This document shows, piece by piece, positions 1-9,193 of a DNA stretch of 64,000 nt. Source of the stretch: Citrobacter rodentium NBRC 105723 = DSM 16636 (GTDB taxonomy: Bacteria > Pseudomonadota > Gammaproteobacteria > Enterobacterales > Enterobacteriaceae); the NCBI RefSeq assembly GCF_021278985.1, contig NZ_CP082833.1, positions 5,146,001 through 5,210,000 of the forward strand, given 5' to 3'. Within the stretch, counting starts at the first letter, position 1, and every line of letters starts with the position of its first letter. The position numbers and the translations under genes are program-made. The notes below the pieces were generated by a model, which searched no databases, had not been told where the DNA came from, and was given only the letters and a program-made list of their open reading frames with translations.

Positions 1-1019
1 GCGTGGTAAATCAGGCCAGCCACGTTTCCGCCCGAACCCGTGAAAAAGTCGAAGCCGCGATGGCGGAGCTGAACTACATCCCTAACCGCATCGCCCAACA
101 GCTGGCGGGCAAACAAACGCCTCTGATTGGCGTCGCCACCGCCAACCTCGCTCTCCATGCGCCTTCGCAAATCGTCGCCGCGATTAAATCCCGCGCCGAT
201 CGTTCGGGGGCCAGCGTGGTGATCTCAATGGTAGAGCGCCACGGCGCGGAAGCCTGCAAAGCGGCGGTGCATAATCTCCTGACGCAGCGGGTAACTGGCC
301 TCATCATCAATTATCCGCTTGATGAAAACGATGCTATCGCCGTCGCGGCTGCGTGTGGCGACGTTCCGGTACTGTTTCTCGACGTGTCCGATCTCGCCCC
401 GGTGAACAGCATTATTTTTTCCCATGCAGACGGCGCGCGCCTCGCCGTGGAGCATCTGGTGGAACACGGACACCAACGTATCGCCCTGCTGGCCGGGCCG
501 CATTCGTCAGTTTCCGCCCGGCTCAGGCTGGCAGGCTGGCATAAATATCTGGCGCATCACCAGCGGCAACCGGTCGCCGAAGCCGAAGGCGACTGGAGCG
601 CGATGTCCGGTTTTCAGCAAACCATGAAAATGCTGACTGACGGCGCGCAGCCCGGCGCCCTGCTGGTGGCAAACGACCAGATGGCGCTGGGGGCAATGCG
701 CGCTATCAGCGAGTTCGGCCTGCGCCCCGGGGTCGATATTTCCGTCATTGGCTATGACGATACGGAGGACAGCGCCTGCTATATCCCGCCGCTGACCACC
801 ATCAGACAGGATTTCCCGCAGCTGGGCGAGGCCAGCGTTGAGCGTCTGCTGAAGCTCGCCGGGGGCGAATCCGCTTTCGGCAATCAACTCTTGCCCGTCA
901 CCCTGGTGAAGCGCAAAACGGTGCAGCGCGCTGATGCGCCAGCGGCCTCTCCACAGGCGCTGGCCGATTCGCTGCTGCACCTCGCCCGCCAGGTTGCGCA
1001 GCTCTCACCAAAGATGTGA
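1..1019 (+). CDS. lacI: LacI, lactose operon repressor (5' end outside window)
   Basis: Represses lacZY by binding lac operators and is released by allolactose. The window opens inside codon 22 of the E. coli numbering; the first full codon (position 3) is the Val of the R-V-V-N-Q stretch in the DNA-binding headpiece, so the first part of the helix-turn-helix is missing. What remains is the hinge (NRIAQQLAGKQ), the periplasmic-binding-protein-like core with the DVSD, LLAGP and SVSARLRLAGWHKYL stretches, and a C-terminal tetramerisation tail ending in LADSLLHLARQVAQL. The reading frame is open to a TGA at 1017-1019. The protein matches E. coli LacI along its whole visible length. The stop codon lies inside a lac O3-like operator. 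Confidence 0.97.
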   Translation, partial: VVNQASHVSARTREKVEAAMAELNYIPNRIAQQLAGKQTPLIGVATANLALHAPSQIVAAIKSRADRSGASVVISMVERHGAEACKAAVHNLLTQRVTGLIINYPLDENDAIAVAAACGDVPVLFLDVSDLAPVNSIIFSHADGARLAVEHLVEHGHQRIALLAGPHSSVSARLRLAGWHKYLAHHQRQPVAEAEGDWSAMSGFQQTMKMLTDGAQPGALLVANDQMALGAMRAISEFGLRPGVDISVIGYDDTEDSACYIPPLTTIRQDFPQLGEASVERLLKLAGGESAFGNQLLPVTLVKRKTVQRADAPAASPQALADSLLHLARQVAQLSPKM

Positions 1020-1032
1020 ACGCATAACAATA
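1012..1032 (+). promoter_or_regulatory. lac auxiliary operator O3-like, overlapping the lacI stop
   Basis: The core GTGAACGCATAACAAT (1016-1031) differs from the O1 core at 1107-1122 at only two of 16 bases. Its offset from O1 is 91 bp, close to the roughly 92 bp O1-O3 spacing of E. coli, and it occupies the same place, the end of lacI. The first GTGA contains the lacI TGA stop. E. coli O3 is a much poorer match to O1, so this site looks stronger. Binding is inferred, not shown. Confidence 0.75.
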
Positions 1033-1053
1033 GTGTGAGTCACTTCACTCATT
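1032..1053 (+). promoter_or_regulatory. CRP-binding site upstream of lacZ
   Basis: TGTGA at 1034-1038 and TCACT at 1045-1049 are separated by 6 bp, as in the E. coli lac CRP site, and lie upstream of a recognisable lac -35 box. This implies catabolite control of lacZY. Confidence 0.85.
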
Positions 1054-1066
1054 GAGGTCCCCGTCC

Positions 1067-1096
1067 TTTACAGCGTTAACGCCCTGCTCGTATGTT
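1067..1096 (+). promoter_or_regulatory. lacZY promoter
   Basis: The -35 TTTACA (1067-1072) and -10 TATGTT (1091-1096) are identical to the E. coli lac promoter elements and are separated by the same suboptimal 18 bp. O1 begins just downstream at 1103. Confidence 0.9.
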
Positions 1097-1102
1097 GTTT
1101 TA

Positions 1103-1123
1103 AATTGTGAGCGGATAACAATT
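1103..1123 (+). promoter_or_regulatory. lac operator O1
   Basis: All 21 bases match the E. coli O1 operator, beginning AATTGTGAGC and ending ATAACAATT. It lies between the lac -10 box and the lacZ ribosome-binding site, so LacI bound here would block transcription initiation. Confidence 0.97.
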
Positions 1124-1140
1124 TTTAACAGGACTGAACC

Positions 1141-4100
1141 ATGAACCTCAATACTGATTCACTGGCCGCCGTACTGGCCCGTCGCGACTGGGAAAATCCC
1201 GGCGTCACGCAGCTCAATCGCCTGGAGGCGCACCCGCCGTTCAGCAGCTGGCGCAATGCCGACGATGCCCGCGCCTGCCGGGACGCTACGCACAAACGCA
1301 GCCTGAACGGCGAATGGCGATTTGCCTGGTTTCCGTCGCCGGAAGCGGTACCGGAGAGCTGGCTGACTGACGATCTGCAACAGGCGGACAGCGTGCAGCT
1401 CCCCTCCAACTGGCAGATGTACGGTTACGACGCGCCGATCTATACCAACGTCACCTACCCCATCCCGGTAAACCCGCCTTTTGTGCCGTCAGACAATCCC
1501 ACCGGCTGTTACTCGCTCACATTCACCGTTGACGACGCCTGGCTGCGGGAAGGCCAGACGCGAATCATTTTTGACGGCGTGAACTCGGCGTTTCATTTAT
1601 GGTGCAACGGACGCTGGATCGGCTACGGCCAGGACAGCCGACTGCCCTCTGAATTCGATCTCAGCGCTTTTCTGACGAGCGGCGAAAACCGTCTGGCGGT
1701 GATGGTGCTGCGCTGGTGCGACGGCACGTATCTGGAAGATCAGGACATGTGGCGAATGAGCGGCATTTTCCGCGACGTCACCCTCCTGCATAAACCGCTT
1801 ACGCAAATCAGCGATCTGCGGATTGCCACCCACTTTAACGATGATTTCAGCCGCGCGGAGCTGGCCGCCGAAGTCAGACTGCGCGGCGAGCTGTGTGACG
1901 AGCTGCGCGTGACCGTGCAGCTGTGGGACGGCGAAACGCAGGTCGGTGAATGCACCGCCCCGTTGGGCAGCGAGATTATTGACGAACGCGGCGCCTGGCA
2001 TGACCGCGTCTCCCTGCGCCTGAAGGTCGATAAGCCGTCGCTGTGGAGCGCTGAAACGCCCTGGCTGTACCGCGCGGTGGCGCTGCTGCACACTGCCGAC
2101 GGCACGCTGATTGAAGCGGAGGCCTGCGACGTTGGCTTCCGCGAGGTCAAAATTGAAAATGGCCTGCTGTTGCTCAACGGCAAGCCGCTGCTGATTCGCG
2201 GCGCTAACCGCCATGAGCACCATCCGCAAAACGGTCAGGTGATGGACGAAGCGACGATGGTGCAGGACATTCTGCTGATGAAGCAGAATAACTTTAACGC
2301 CGTGCGCTGTTCCCATTACCCGAACCATCCGCTGTGGTACACCCTCTGCGACCGCTACGGCCTGTACGTGGTAGACGAAGCCAATATTGAAACCCACGGC
2401 ATGACGCCGATGAACCGCCTCAGCGACGATCCGGACTGGCTGCCCGCCATGAGCCAGCGGGTGACGCGCATGGTACAGCGCGACCGTAATCATCCGGCCA
2501 TTATTATCTGGTCGCTGGGCAATGAGTCCGGTCACGGCGCGAATCACGACGCGCTCTACCGCTGGCTGAAGGCGGAAGATCCGTCACGCCCGGTGCAGTA
2601 CGAAGGCGGCGGCGCAAACAGCGCGGCGACGGATATCATCTGCCCGATGTATGCCCGAGTCGATCAGGATCAGCCGTTCCCGGCGGTGCCAAAATGGTCG
2701 ATCAAAAAATGGCTGTCGATGCCGGGCGAGCAGCGCCCGCTGATCCTGTGTGAATACGCCCACGCGATGGGCAACAGCCTCGGCGGATTCGCCAAATACT
2801 GGCAGGCGTTTCGTCAGTATCCGCGTCTGCAGGGCGGCTTTGTCTGGGACTGGGTCGATCAGTCGCTGATTAAGTACGATGAAAACGGCAACCCGTGGTC
2901 GGCCTACGGCGGCGACTTTGGCGATACGCCGAACGATCGCCAGTTCTGCATGGACGGCCTGGTGTTTGCCGACCGCACGCCGCACCCCTCGCTGTATGAA
3001 GCGAAACACGCGCAGCAGTTTTTCCAGTTTACCCTGCTGCCGGGCGACGGGATGCGCATTGAGGTCGCCAGCGAATATCTGTTCCGCCACAGCGACAATG
3101 AGATCCTGCACTGGTCCATCACCCTGGACGGCAACCCGGTTGCCGCCGGTGAAGCGGCGCTGGATATCGCACCGCAGGGACGCCAGCTTATCGCCCTGCC
3201 CGACATTGCCGCTCCCGACGCCGCGGGCCAGCTGTGGCTGACGGTGCGCGTGGAGCAGCCGCAGGCGACCGCGTGGTCGCCCGCCGGACACATCAGCGCC
3301 TGGCAGCAGTGGCCGCTTGCGGAAAAACTCAGCGTAACCATCCCGCCGCGCGCCGCCGCCGCGCCGCAGCTGAAGGTTGAAAACGCAGCCTTTGAGGTCG
3401 TTGTGAATCAGCAGCGCTGGCAGTTCTGCCGCCAGCGGGGCACGTTGTCGCAGTACTGGATTGCGGACGCAGCGCAGCTTCTCACCCCGCTCACCGACCA
3501 GTTCACCCGCGCGCCGCTGGATAACGACATCGGCATCAGCGAAGTCACCCGTATCGATCCCAACGCCTGGGTCGAGCGCTGGAAGGCTGCCGGACACTAC
3601 CGCGCAGAAGCACAGCTGTTGCAGTGCGAGGCGGAAACGCTCTCCAACGCGGTGCTGATTACCACCGCTCACGCCTGGCAGTATCAGGGAGAAACGCTGT
3701 TTGTCAGCCGTAAAATCTGGCGCATTGACGGACAGGGCGAACTGACGATTACGGTCGATGTGGACGTCGCCAGCGGCACGCCGCATCCGGCGCGCGTTGG
3801 CCTCTCCTGCCAGCTCGCCCAGGTGGCGGAGCGGGTGAACTGGCTGGGGCTGGGTCCGCATGAAAACTATCCGGATCGCCTCTCCGCCGCCTGCTTTGAC
3901 CGCTGGGATCTGCCGCTTGCGGAGATGTATACGCCGTACGTGTTCCCGAGCGAAAACGGCCTGCGCTGCGGCACCCGCGAACTGTGCTATGGCGCGCACC
4001 GCTGGCGCGGCGACTTCCAGTTCAATATCAGCCGCTATAGTCAGAAGCAGCTGATGGAGACCAGCCACCGCCATCTGCTGCGGGAAGAAAACGGCACATG

Positions 4101-4224
4101 GCTGAACATTGATGGTTACCACATGGGCGTGGGCGGCGACGACTCCTGGAGTCCGTCGGTGTCGCCGGAATACCAGCTCAGCGCAGGACGCTACCACTAC
4201 CAGATCGTCTGGGGCCAGAAATAA
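1141..4224 (+). CDS. lacZ: LacZ, beta-galactosidase
   Basis: Hydrolyses lactose and makes the inducer allolactose; a cytoplasmic homotetramer of glycoside hydrolase family 2. 1027 residues against 1024 in E. coli. The N-terminus MNLNTDSLAAVLARRDWEN aligns with the alpha-complementation region of E. coli LacZ. The acid/base Glu is E462 in GNESGHG and the nucleophile is E538 in LCEYAHAMGN, one residue later than the E. coli numbers 461 and 537. The C-terminal GH2 small-chain domain carries GLGPHENYPDR. The start is fixed by AGGA at 1130-1133, seven bases before the ATG. O2 lies inside the coding region near 1514. It is followed after 51 bases by lacY. No frameshift or missing residue is seen. 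Confidence 0.99.
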   Translation: MNLNTDSLAAVLARRDWENPGVTQLNRLEAHPPFSSWRNADDARACRDATHKRSLNGEWRFAWFPSPEAVPESWLTDDLQQADSVQLPSNWQMYGYDAPIYTNVTYPIPVNPPFVPSDNPTGCYSLTFTVDDAWLREGQTRIIFDGVNSAFHLWCNGRWIGYGQDSRLPSEFDLSAFLTSGENRLAVMVLRWCDGTYLEDQDMWRMSGIFRDVTLLHKPLTQISDLRIATHFNDDFSRAELAAEVRLRGELCDELRVTVQLWDGETQVGECTAPLGSEIIDERGAWHDRVSLRLKVDKPSLWSAETPWLYRAVALLHTADGTLIEAEACDVGFREVKIENGLLLLNGKPLLIRGANRHEHHPQNGQVMDEATMVQDILLMKQNNFNAVRCSHYPNHPLWYTLCDRYGLYVVDEANIETHGMTPMNRLSDDPDWLPAMSQRVTRMVQRDRNHPAIIIWSLGNESGHGANHDALYRWLKAEDPSRPVQYEGGGANSAATDIICPMYARVDQDQPFPAVPKWSIKKWLSMPGEQRPLILCEYAHAMGNSLGGFAKYWQAFRQYPRLQGGFVWDWVDQSLIKYDENGNPWSAYGGDFGDTPNDRQFCMDGLVFADRTPHPSLYEAKHAQQFFQFTLLPGDGMRIEVASEYLFRHSDNEILHWSITLDGNPVAAGEAALDIAPQGRQLIALPDIAAPDAAGQLWLTVRVEQPQATAWSPAGHISAWQQWPLAEKLSVTIPPRAAAAPQLKVENAAFEVVVNQQRWQFCRQRGTLSQYWIADAAQLLTPLTDQFTRAPLDNDIGISEVTRIDPNAWVERWKAAGHYRAEAQLLQCEAETLSNAVLITTAHAWQYQGETLFVSRKIWRIDGQGELTITVDVDVASGTPHPARVGLSCQLAQVAERVNWLGLGPHENYPDRLSAACFDRWDLPLAEMYTPYVFPSENGLRCGTRELCYGAHRWRGDFQFNISRYSQKQLMETSHRHLLREENGTWLNIDGYHMGVGGDDSWSPSVSPEYQLSAGRYHYQIVWGQK
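1504..1524 (-). promoter_or_regulatory. lac operator O2 inside lacZ
   Basis: Read on the minus strand, AATGTGAGCGAGTAACAGCC matches E. coli O2 at nearly every base. Its centre (1514) is 401 bp from the centre of O1 (1113), exactly the E. coli spacing, so DNA looping between the operators should be conserved. Confidence 0.88.
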
Positions 4225-4275
4225 TAAAAACCGGGCAGGTCAGCGCCTGCCCGATATTCGCATAAGGAAATCCAC

Positions 4276-5529
4276 ATGCATTATTTGAAAAATACTAACT
4301 TCTGGATGTTCGGCTTTTTTTTCTTCTTTTATTTTTTCATTATGGGCGCCTACTTCCCGTTTTTCCCGATCTGGTTACACGATATCAACCACATCAGTAA
4401 AGGCGACACCGGCATCATCTTCGCCTGTATTTCGCTGTTCTCTCTGCTGTTCCAGCCGGTATTCGGGCTGCTCTCCGACAAGCTCGGCCTGCGTAAACAT
4501 CTGCTGTGGATAATTACCGGGATGCTGGTGATGTTCGCCCCGTTCTTTATTTACGTTTTTGGGCCGTTATTGCAGTTTAATATTTTACTTGGCTCCATTG
4601 TCGGCGGCATCTATCTCGGTTTTATTTATAACGCCGGGGCGCCCGCCATTGAGGCCTATATTGAGAAAGTCAGCCGCCGCAGTAATTTTGAATTTGGCCG
4701 CGCGCGGATGTTCGGCTGCGTGGGCTGGGCGCTGTGCGCGTCAATCGTCGGCATCATGTTCACCATCAATAATGAATTTGTCTTCTGGCTGGGCTCCGGC
4801 TGTGCGGTGATTCTGGCGCTGCTGCTGTTCTTCGCCAAAACCGACGCTTCATCGACCGCCACCGTGGCCGATGCCGTCGGCGCTAACCATTCCGCTTTCA
4901 GTCTGAAGCTGGCGCTGGAGCTGTTCAGACAGCCGAAACTGTGGTTTCTTTCGCTGTACGTGGTCGGCGTCTCCTGTACCTACGATGTGTTTGACCAGCA
5001 GTTCGCCAACTTCTTTACCTCGTTCTTTACCACCGGCGAACAGGGTACGCGCGTGTTTGGCTACGTCACCACCATGGGTGAACTGCTGAACGCCAGCATC
5101 ATGTTCTTCGCGCCGCTGATCGTAAACCGCATTGGCGGGAAAAATGCCCTGCTGCTGGCCGGAACGATTATGTCAGTCCGTATTATCGGCTCGTCGTTTG
5201 CCAGCTCGGCGCTGGAAGTGGTGATCCTCAAAACGCTGCATATGTTTGAAGTGCCGTTCCTGATTGTCGGCTGCTTTAAATACATCACCAGCCAGTTTGA
5301 GGTGCGCTTCTCCGCCACCATTTACCTGGTGTGCTTCTGCTTCTTCAAACAGCTGGCGATGATTTTTATGTCGGTATTTGCCGGCAATATGTATGAAAGC
5401 ATTGGTTTCCAGGGCGCGTATCTGGTGCTGGGGCTGATCGCGCTGGGCTTTACGTTGATCTCGGTGTTCACCTTAAGCGGACCGGGACCGCTGGCGTTTT
5501 TACGTCGCCAGACTAACGAAGCCGTGTAA
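4276..5529 (+). CDS. lacY: LacY, lactose/H+ symporter
   Basis: Imports lactose with a proton through the inner membrane (MFS, 12 helices). 417 residues, exactly the E. coli length, starting MHYLKNTNFWMFGFFFFFYF. Residues used by E. coli LacY are present in context: the AYIEK Glu126 region, GRARMFGCVGWALC with Arg144 and Cys148, the CTYDVFDQQF Asp pair, and LHMFEVPF with His322 and Glu325. It is the last gene of this lac operon: the transacetylase gene lacA is absent and a REP array follows 5 bases after the stop. Confidence 0.99.
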   Translation: MHYLKNTNFWMFGFFFFFYFFIMGAYFPFFPIWLHDINHISKGDTGIIFACISLFSLLFQPVFGLLSDKLGLRKHLLWIITGMLVMFAPFFIYVFGPLLQFNILLGSIVGGIYLGFIYNAGAPAIEAYIEKVSRRSNFEFGRARMFGCVGWALCASIVGIMFTINNEFVFWLGSGCAVILALLLFFAKTDASSTATVADAVGANHSAFSLKLALELFRQPKLWFLSLYVVGVSCTYDVFDQQFANFFTSFFTTGEQGTRVFGYVTTMGELLNASIMFFAPLIVNRIGGKNALLLAGTIMSVRIIGSSFASSALEVVILKTLHMFEVPFLIVGCFKYITSQFEVRFSATIYLVCFCFFKQLAMIFMSVFAGNMYESIGFQGAYLVLGLIALGFTLISVFTLSGPGPLAFLRRQTNEAV

Positions 5530-5533
5530 CCGC

Positions 5534-5791
5534 CATGCCGGATGGCGCCGCGCTGCGGCTTATCCGGCCTACCACCTTCTCTCACCGTAGGCCCGGTAAG
5601 CGATAGCGCCACCGGGCATAACGCCGGATGGCGCCGCGCTGCGGCTTATCCGGCCTGCCACCTTCTCTCACCGTAGGCCCGGTAAGCGACTGCGCCACCG
5701 GGCATAAAGCCGGTTGGCGCCGCGTTGCGGCTTATCCGGCCTACCACCTTTTCCCACCGTAGGCCCGGTAAGCGACAGCGCCACCGGGCAT
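5534..5791. repeat. Three tandem REP pairs (BIME) between lacY and prpE
   Basis: Three copies of an about 87-bp unit. Each has one REP starting GCCGGATGGCGCCGCGCTGC and a facing REP of the type GTAGGCCCGGTAAGCG...CCACCGGGCA. Copies begin near 5536, 5622 and 5709, with a few substitutions in the third. The array sits between the convergent 3' ends of lacY and prpE, a usual BIME location, and can protect both mRNAs or stop transcription between them. Confidence 0.9.
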
Positions 5792-5800
5792 TTTATTACG

Positions 5801-7687
5801 CTACTCTTCAATAACCCGGCGGATTTGCTGCAACGCGGCGGGATCGTCGAGGGTGGTGAGATCGCCGGGATCGCGCCCTTCGCAGATCGCCTGAATGGTG
5901 CGCCGCAGCATCTTGCCGGATCGCGTCTTCGGCAACTGCGAAACAAACCAGACGTGGGCGGGGCGGCCAAAATGGCCGATCTGGCTGTCCACCAGCGCCA
6001 TAATCGCCTCCTCTTCCGAATGCGCCGCCTCGCGATCTTCCAGACTGTCGCTCTGCTTCGGGATCACAAACGCCACCGCCACCTGCCCCTTCAGCGCATC
6101 TTTTACCCCCACCACCGCCACCTCGGCAACGTTGGGATAGCCGGAAATACTCTCCTCAATCTCGCGGGTGCCAAGCCGGTGCCCGGCGACGTTTATCACG
6201 TCATCGGTACGTCCGAGGATAAAATAATAGCCGTCAGCGTCGCGAATCCCCCAGTCGAAGGTGGCGTACACCTGACGGCTGAACAGCGACCAGTAGGTTT
6301 TAACAAACCGCTCGTCGTCGCCCCAGATAGTCTGAATACAGCCGGGCGGCAGCGGCCCTTCAATCACCACCATCCCTTTTTCGTTCACGCCGCAGGGTTC
6401 GCCGGTGACTTCATTGAGCAACTGTACGTTATAGCCATACATTGGCACGCCGGGGCTGCCGAGGCGCGACGGCCTGTCGTCAAGCTGACGGGCAAGGGCC
6501 ATAATCGGCCAGCCGGACTCCGTCTGCCAGTAGTTGTCGATGACCGGCACCCCCAGCGTCTGCGTCACCCACGCGGCGGTCGGTTCATCCAGCGGCTCCC
6601 CGGCCAGATACAGCACCTCCAGCGAAGAGAGATCGTGATTGCGGATCTGCGCGGTGGGGAACTTCTTCAGCACGCGAATGGCGGTCGGCGCGGAGAACAT
6701 CCGGTTGACCCGGTATTTCTCAACGATTTTCCACCATACGCCGCAGTCCGGATACGTCGGCAACCCCTCGTAGACAATGGTCGCCATCCCCGCCAGCAGC
6801 GGCGCATAAACGATGTACGAGTGGCCGACCACCCAGCCGATGTCCGACGCGCAGAAAAATACCCCGCCCGCCCTGCCGCCAAAAATAGTGTCCATTGAGG
6901 TCGCCAGCGCCACTGCGTAGCCGCCAACGTCGCGCTGCACGCCTTTCGGTTTGCCGGTGGTGCCGGAGGTGTAAAGAATGCAGGAGGTTTCGTTAGACTC
7001 CAGCCACGCCACCGGCGTCCGCGCGCCGCAATGCTGCTGGCGCAGGCTGGCGAAATCGAGATCGCGCCCGGCGATCCGCGCCATCTTCGCCAGGCCTCTG
7101 TCCACCAGCAGCACGTGCTTCGGCTGATGCTGCGCCTGAGCAATGGCATCGTCGAGCAGCTTTTTGTACGGCAGCACTTTGCCGCCGCGCACCCCGGCGT
7201 CCGCCGAGACGATCAGCACCGGCCTGGCGTCATCGATCCGCGCCGCCACGCTGTGCGAGGCAAAACCGCCAAACACCACCGAATGGATAGCGCCGATGCG
7301 CGCGCAGGCCAGCAGCGTAATGTGCGCTTCGGCAATCATCGGCATATACACCAGCACCCGGTCGCCGCGCCGTACGCCCAGCGACAGCAGCATCGACGCC
7401 ACCACGTTCACTTCGTCATGCAGCTGGCGGAAGGTAAAGGTGCGCTCCTCCTCGGTTTCGGAAGAGACGGCAATCAGCGCCAGCGCCTCCGGCTGCGTCG
7501 CCAGCCAGCGATCGACGGCGTTATGACACAGGTTGGTGGTGCCGCCGCAAAACCAGCGGGCAAACGGCGGACGGCTATGATCCAGCGTCCGGGTAAACGG
7601 CTTCTGCCAGTCGATGCGCCGGGCCTGCTCGGCCCAGAACGCTTCCGGCTGCGTAATGGAACGCTGGTAAAACTCGCTAAAAGACAT
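5801..7687 (-). CDS. prpE: PrpE, propionyl-CoA synthetase
   Basis: Activates propionate to propionyl-CoA with ATP and CoA, the first step of the 2-methylcitrate cycle, in the cytoplasm. 628 residues, the same as E. coli PrpE. It has an ACAS N-terminal segment (FYQRSITQPEAFWAEQARRIDW), the P-loop-like motif YTSGTTGKPKG of ANL enzymes, NYWQTESGWPI, and the C-terminal LPKTRSGKMLRR whose K592 is the lysine that protein acetylation controls in Salmonella PrpE. It is the last gene of prpBCDE, 18 bases after prpD, and its 3' end faces lacY across a REP array. Confidence 0.98.
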   Translation of the reverse strand: MSFSEFYQRSITQPEAFWAEQARRIDWQKPFTRTLDHSRPPFARWFCGGTTNLCHNAVDRWLATQPEALALIAVSSETEEERTFTFRQLHDEVNVVASMLLSLGVRRGDRVLVYMPMIAEAHITLLACARIGAIHSVVFGGFASHSVAARIDDARPVLIVSADAGVRGGKVLPYKKLLDDAIAQAQHQPKHVLLVDRGLAKMARIAGRDLDFASLRQQHCGARTPVAWLESNETSCILYTSGTTGKPKGVQRDVGGYAVALATSMDTIFGGRAGGVFFCASDIGWVVGHSYIVYAPLLAGMATIVYEGLPTYPDCGVWWKIVEKYRVNRMFSAPTAIRVLKKFPTAQIRNHDLSSLEVLYLAGEPLDEPTAAWVTQTLGVPVIDNYWQTESGWPIMALARQLDDRPSRLGSPGVPMYGYNVQLLNEVTGEPCGVNEKGMVVIEGPLPPGCIQTIWGDDERFVKTYWSLFSRQVYATFDWGIRDADGYYFILGRTDDVINVAGHRLGTREIEESISGYPNVAEVAVVGVKDALKGQVAVAFVIPKQSDSLEDREAAHSEEEAIMALVDSQIGHFGRPAHVWFVSQLPKTRSGKMLRRTIQAICEGRDPGDLTTLDDPAALQQIRRVIEE

Positions 7688-7705
7688 GACGCTCTCCTGT
7701 TGAAC

Positions 7706-9157
7706 TCAGATGACATAGAGGTCGAGATACTCGTTAACCGGCATCTGCTCCAGGCGGGTTCGGTCCAGGGAGACATCCAGAATGCGCTGCTGCTGGCGGA
7801 TCGGGAACTGGCGCGCCAGGTTGATTTTGAATTTTTCGATAAGCTTTGGAATACCGTCGGCGCGACGGCGGGCGTGGCCGATGGGGTAATCCACCACCAC
7901 TTCATCAAACGCCGTACCGTCGGTGAACGCCACGGTGATGGCGTTGGCGATGGCGCGTTTCTCCGGGTCGTGATAGTCGGCGGTAAACTGCGAGTCTTCA
8001 ACGCAGACTATTTTCTCGCGCAGGGCGTCGATGCGTTTGTCCTGCGCCACGCCGTCTTCATAATCCGCCGCCGTTAAGCGGCCAAACAGCAGCGGAATGG
8101 CGACCATATACTGAATGCAGTGGTCGCGGTCCGCCGGGTTATTCAGCGGGCCTTTTTTGTCGATAATGCGAATGCAGGCTTCGTGGGTGCGAATGGTCAC
8201 CTTCTCAATATCCGCCGCGCTCTTACCCGCCGCCTGCATCTGTTGATACAGCGTCATTGCCGCTTCCACCGCGGTCTGCGAGTGAAACTCCGCCGGGAAA
8301 GAGATTTTAAACAGCACGTTTTCCATCACGTAGGAGCCGTAAGGGCGCTGGAAGCGGAAGGTTTCCCCTTTGAACGAGACGTCATAGAAGCCCCAGGTTT
8401 TCGCCGTCAGCGCCGACGGATACCCCATCTCGCCGGTTTTCGCCATCAGCGCCAGGCGCACCGCGCGGGAGGTGGCGTCGCCCGCCGCCCAGGATTTCCG
8501 CGTGCCGGTGTTGGGCGCATGGCGATAGGTGCGCAGCGACTGACCGTCGACCCATGCCAGCGAAACGGCGTTGAGGATCTCATCGCGCTCCAGCCCCAGC
8601 ATTTCGGCCACCACGGCGGTGGAGGCCACTTTCACCAGCAGCACGTGATCCAGGCCGACGCGGTTAAAGGCGTTCTCCAGCGCGATACAGCCCTGAATCT
8701 CATGGGCTTTGATCATGCCGGTGAGCACCTGCTTCATAGTCAGCGGCGCTTTACCCGCGGCGACGGCATTGCGCGACAGCCAGTCCGCTGTCGCCAGGAT
8801 GCCGCCAAGGTTATCGGACGGATGGCCCCACTCGGCGGCAAGCCAGGTATCGTTGAAATCGAGCCAGCGGATCATCGCGCCGATGTTAAACGCCGCCTGC
8901 ACCGGATCGAGCTGAAACTGCGTGCCCGGCACGCGCGCGCCGTGTGGCACCACGGTGCCGGGAACAATCGGCCCCATCAGCTTTTTACAGGCCGGATATT
9001 CCAGCGCTTCCAGGCCGCAGCCGAGCGTGTCCAGCAGACAGTAATGAGCGGTGTCATACGCCACTGTTGAGGTGATGTCATAGTTCAGCACATAATCGAC
9101 GATATCGACGATTTCGCGGTCAAATGGCGGACGGATGTTCAGTTCTTGTACAGACAT
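7706..9157 (-). CDS. prpD: PrpD, 2-methylcitrate dehydratase
   Basis: Converts 2-methylcitrate to 2-methyl-cis-aconitate in the methylcitrate cycle; MmgE/PrpD fold, cytoplasmic and without an iron-sulfur cluster. 483 residues, equal to E. coli PrpD, and alike over the whole length (ALEYPACKKLMGPIVPGTVV, WLDFNDTWLAAEWGHPSDNL, RHAPNTGTRKSWAAGDATSR). It ends MPVNEYLDLYVI. Third gene of prpBCDE, 36 bases after prpC. No defects are seen. Confidence 0.98.
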   Translation of the reverse strand: MSVQELNIRPPFDREIVDIVDYVLNYDITSTVAYDTAHYCLLDTLGCGLEALEYPACKKLMGPIVPGTVVPHGARVPGTQFQLDPVQAAFNIGAMIRWLDFNDTWLAAEWGHPSDNLGGILATADWLSRNAVAAGKAPLTMKQVLTGMIKAHEIQGCIALENAFNRVGLDHVLLVKVASTAVVAEMLGLERDEILNAVSLAWVDGQSLRTYRHAPNTGTRKSWAAGDATSRAVRLALMAKTGEMGYPSALTAKTWGFYDVSFKGETFRFQRPYGSYVMENVLFKISFPAEFHSQTAVEAAMTLYQQMQAAGKSAADIEKVTIRTHEACIRIIDKKGPLNNPADRDHCIQYMVAIPLLFGRLTAADYEDGVAQDKRIDALREKIVCVEDSQFTADYHDPEKRAIANAITVAFTDGTAFDEVVVDYPIGHARRRADGIPKLIEKFKINLARQFPIRQQQRILDVSLDRTRLEQMPVNEYLDLYVI

Positions 9158-9193
9158 AAAAGCGTTCCTGCGTTTCGGGTCAGAGGGAGTGAA

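Noticed and set aside
2584..4197. 537-codon ORF antisense to lacZ
   Set aside because: A shadow of GC-rich lacZ codons; the plus strand encodes clear beta-galactosidase.
5714..6898. Long plus-strand ORF over prpE
   Set aside because: Antisense of a complete, well-conserved PrpE; it begins inside REP DNA.
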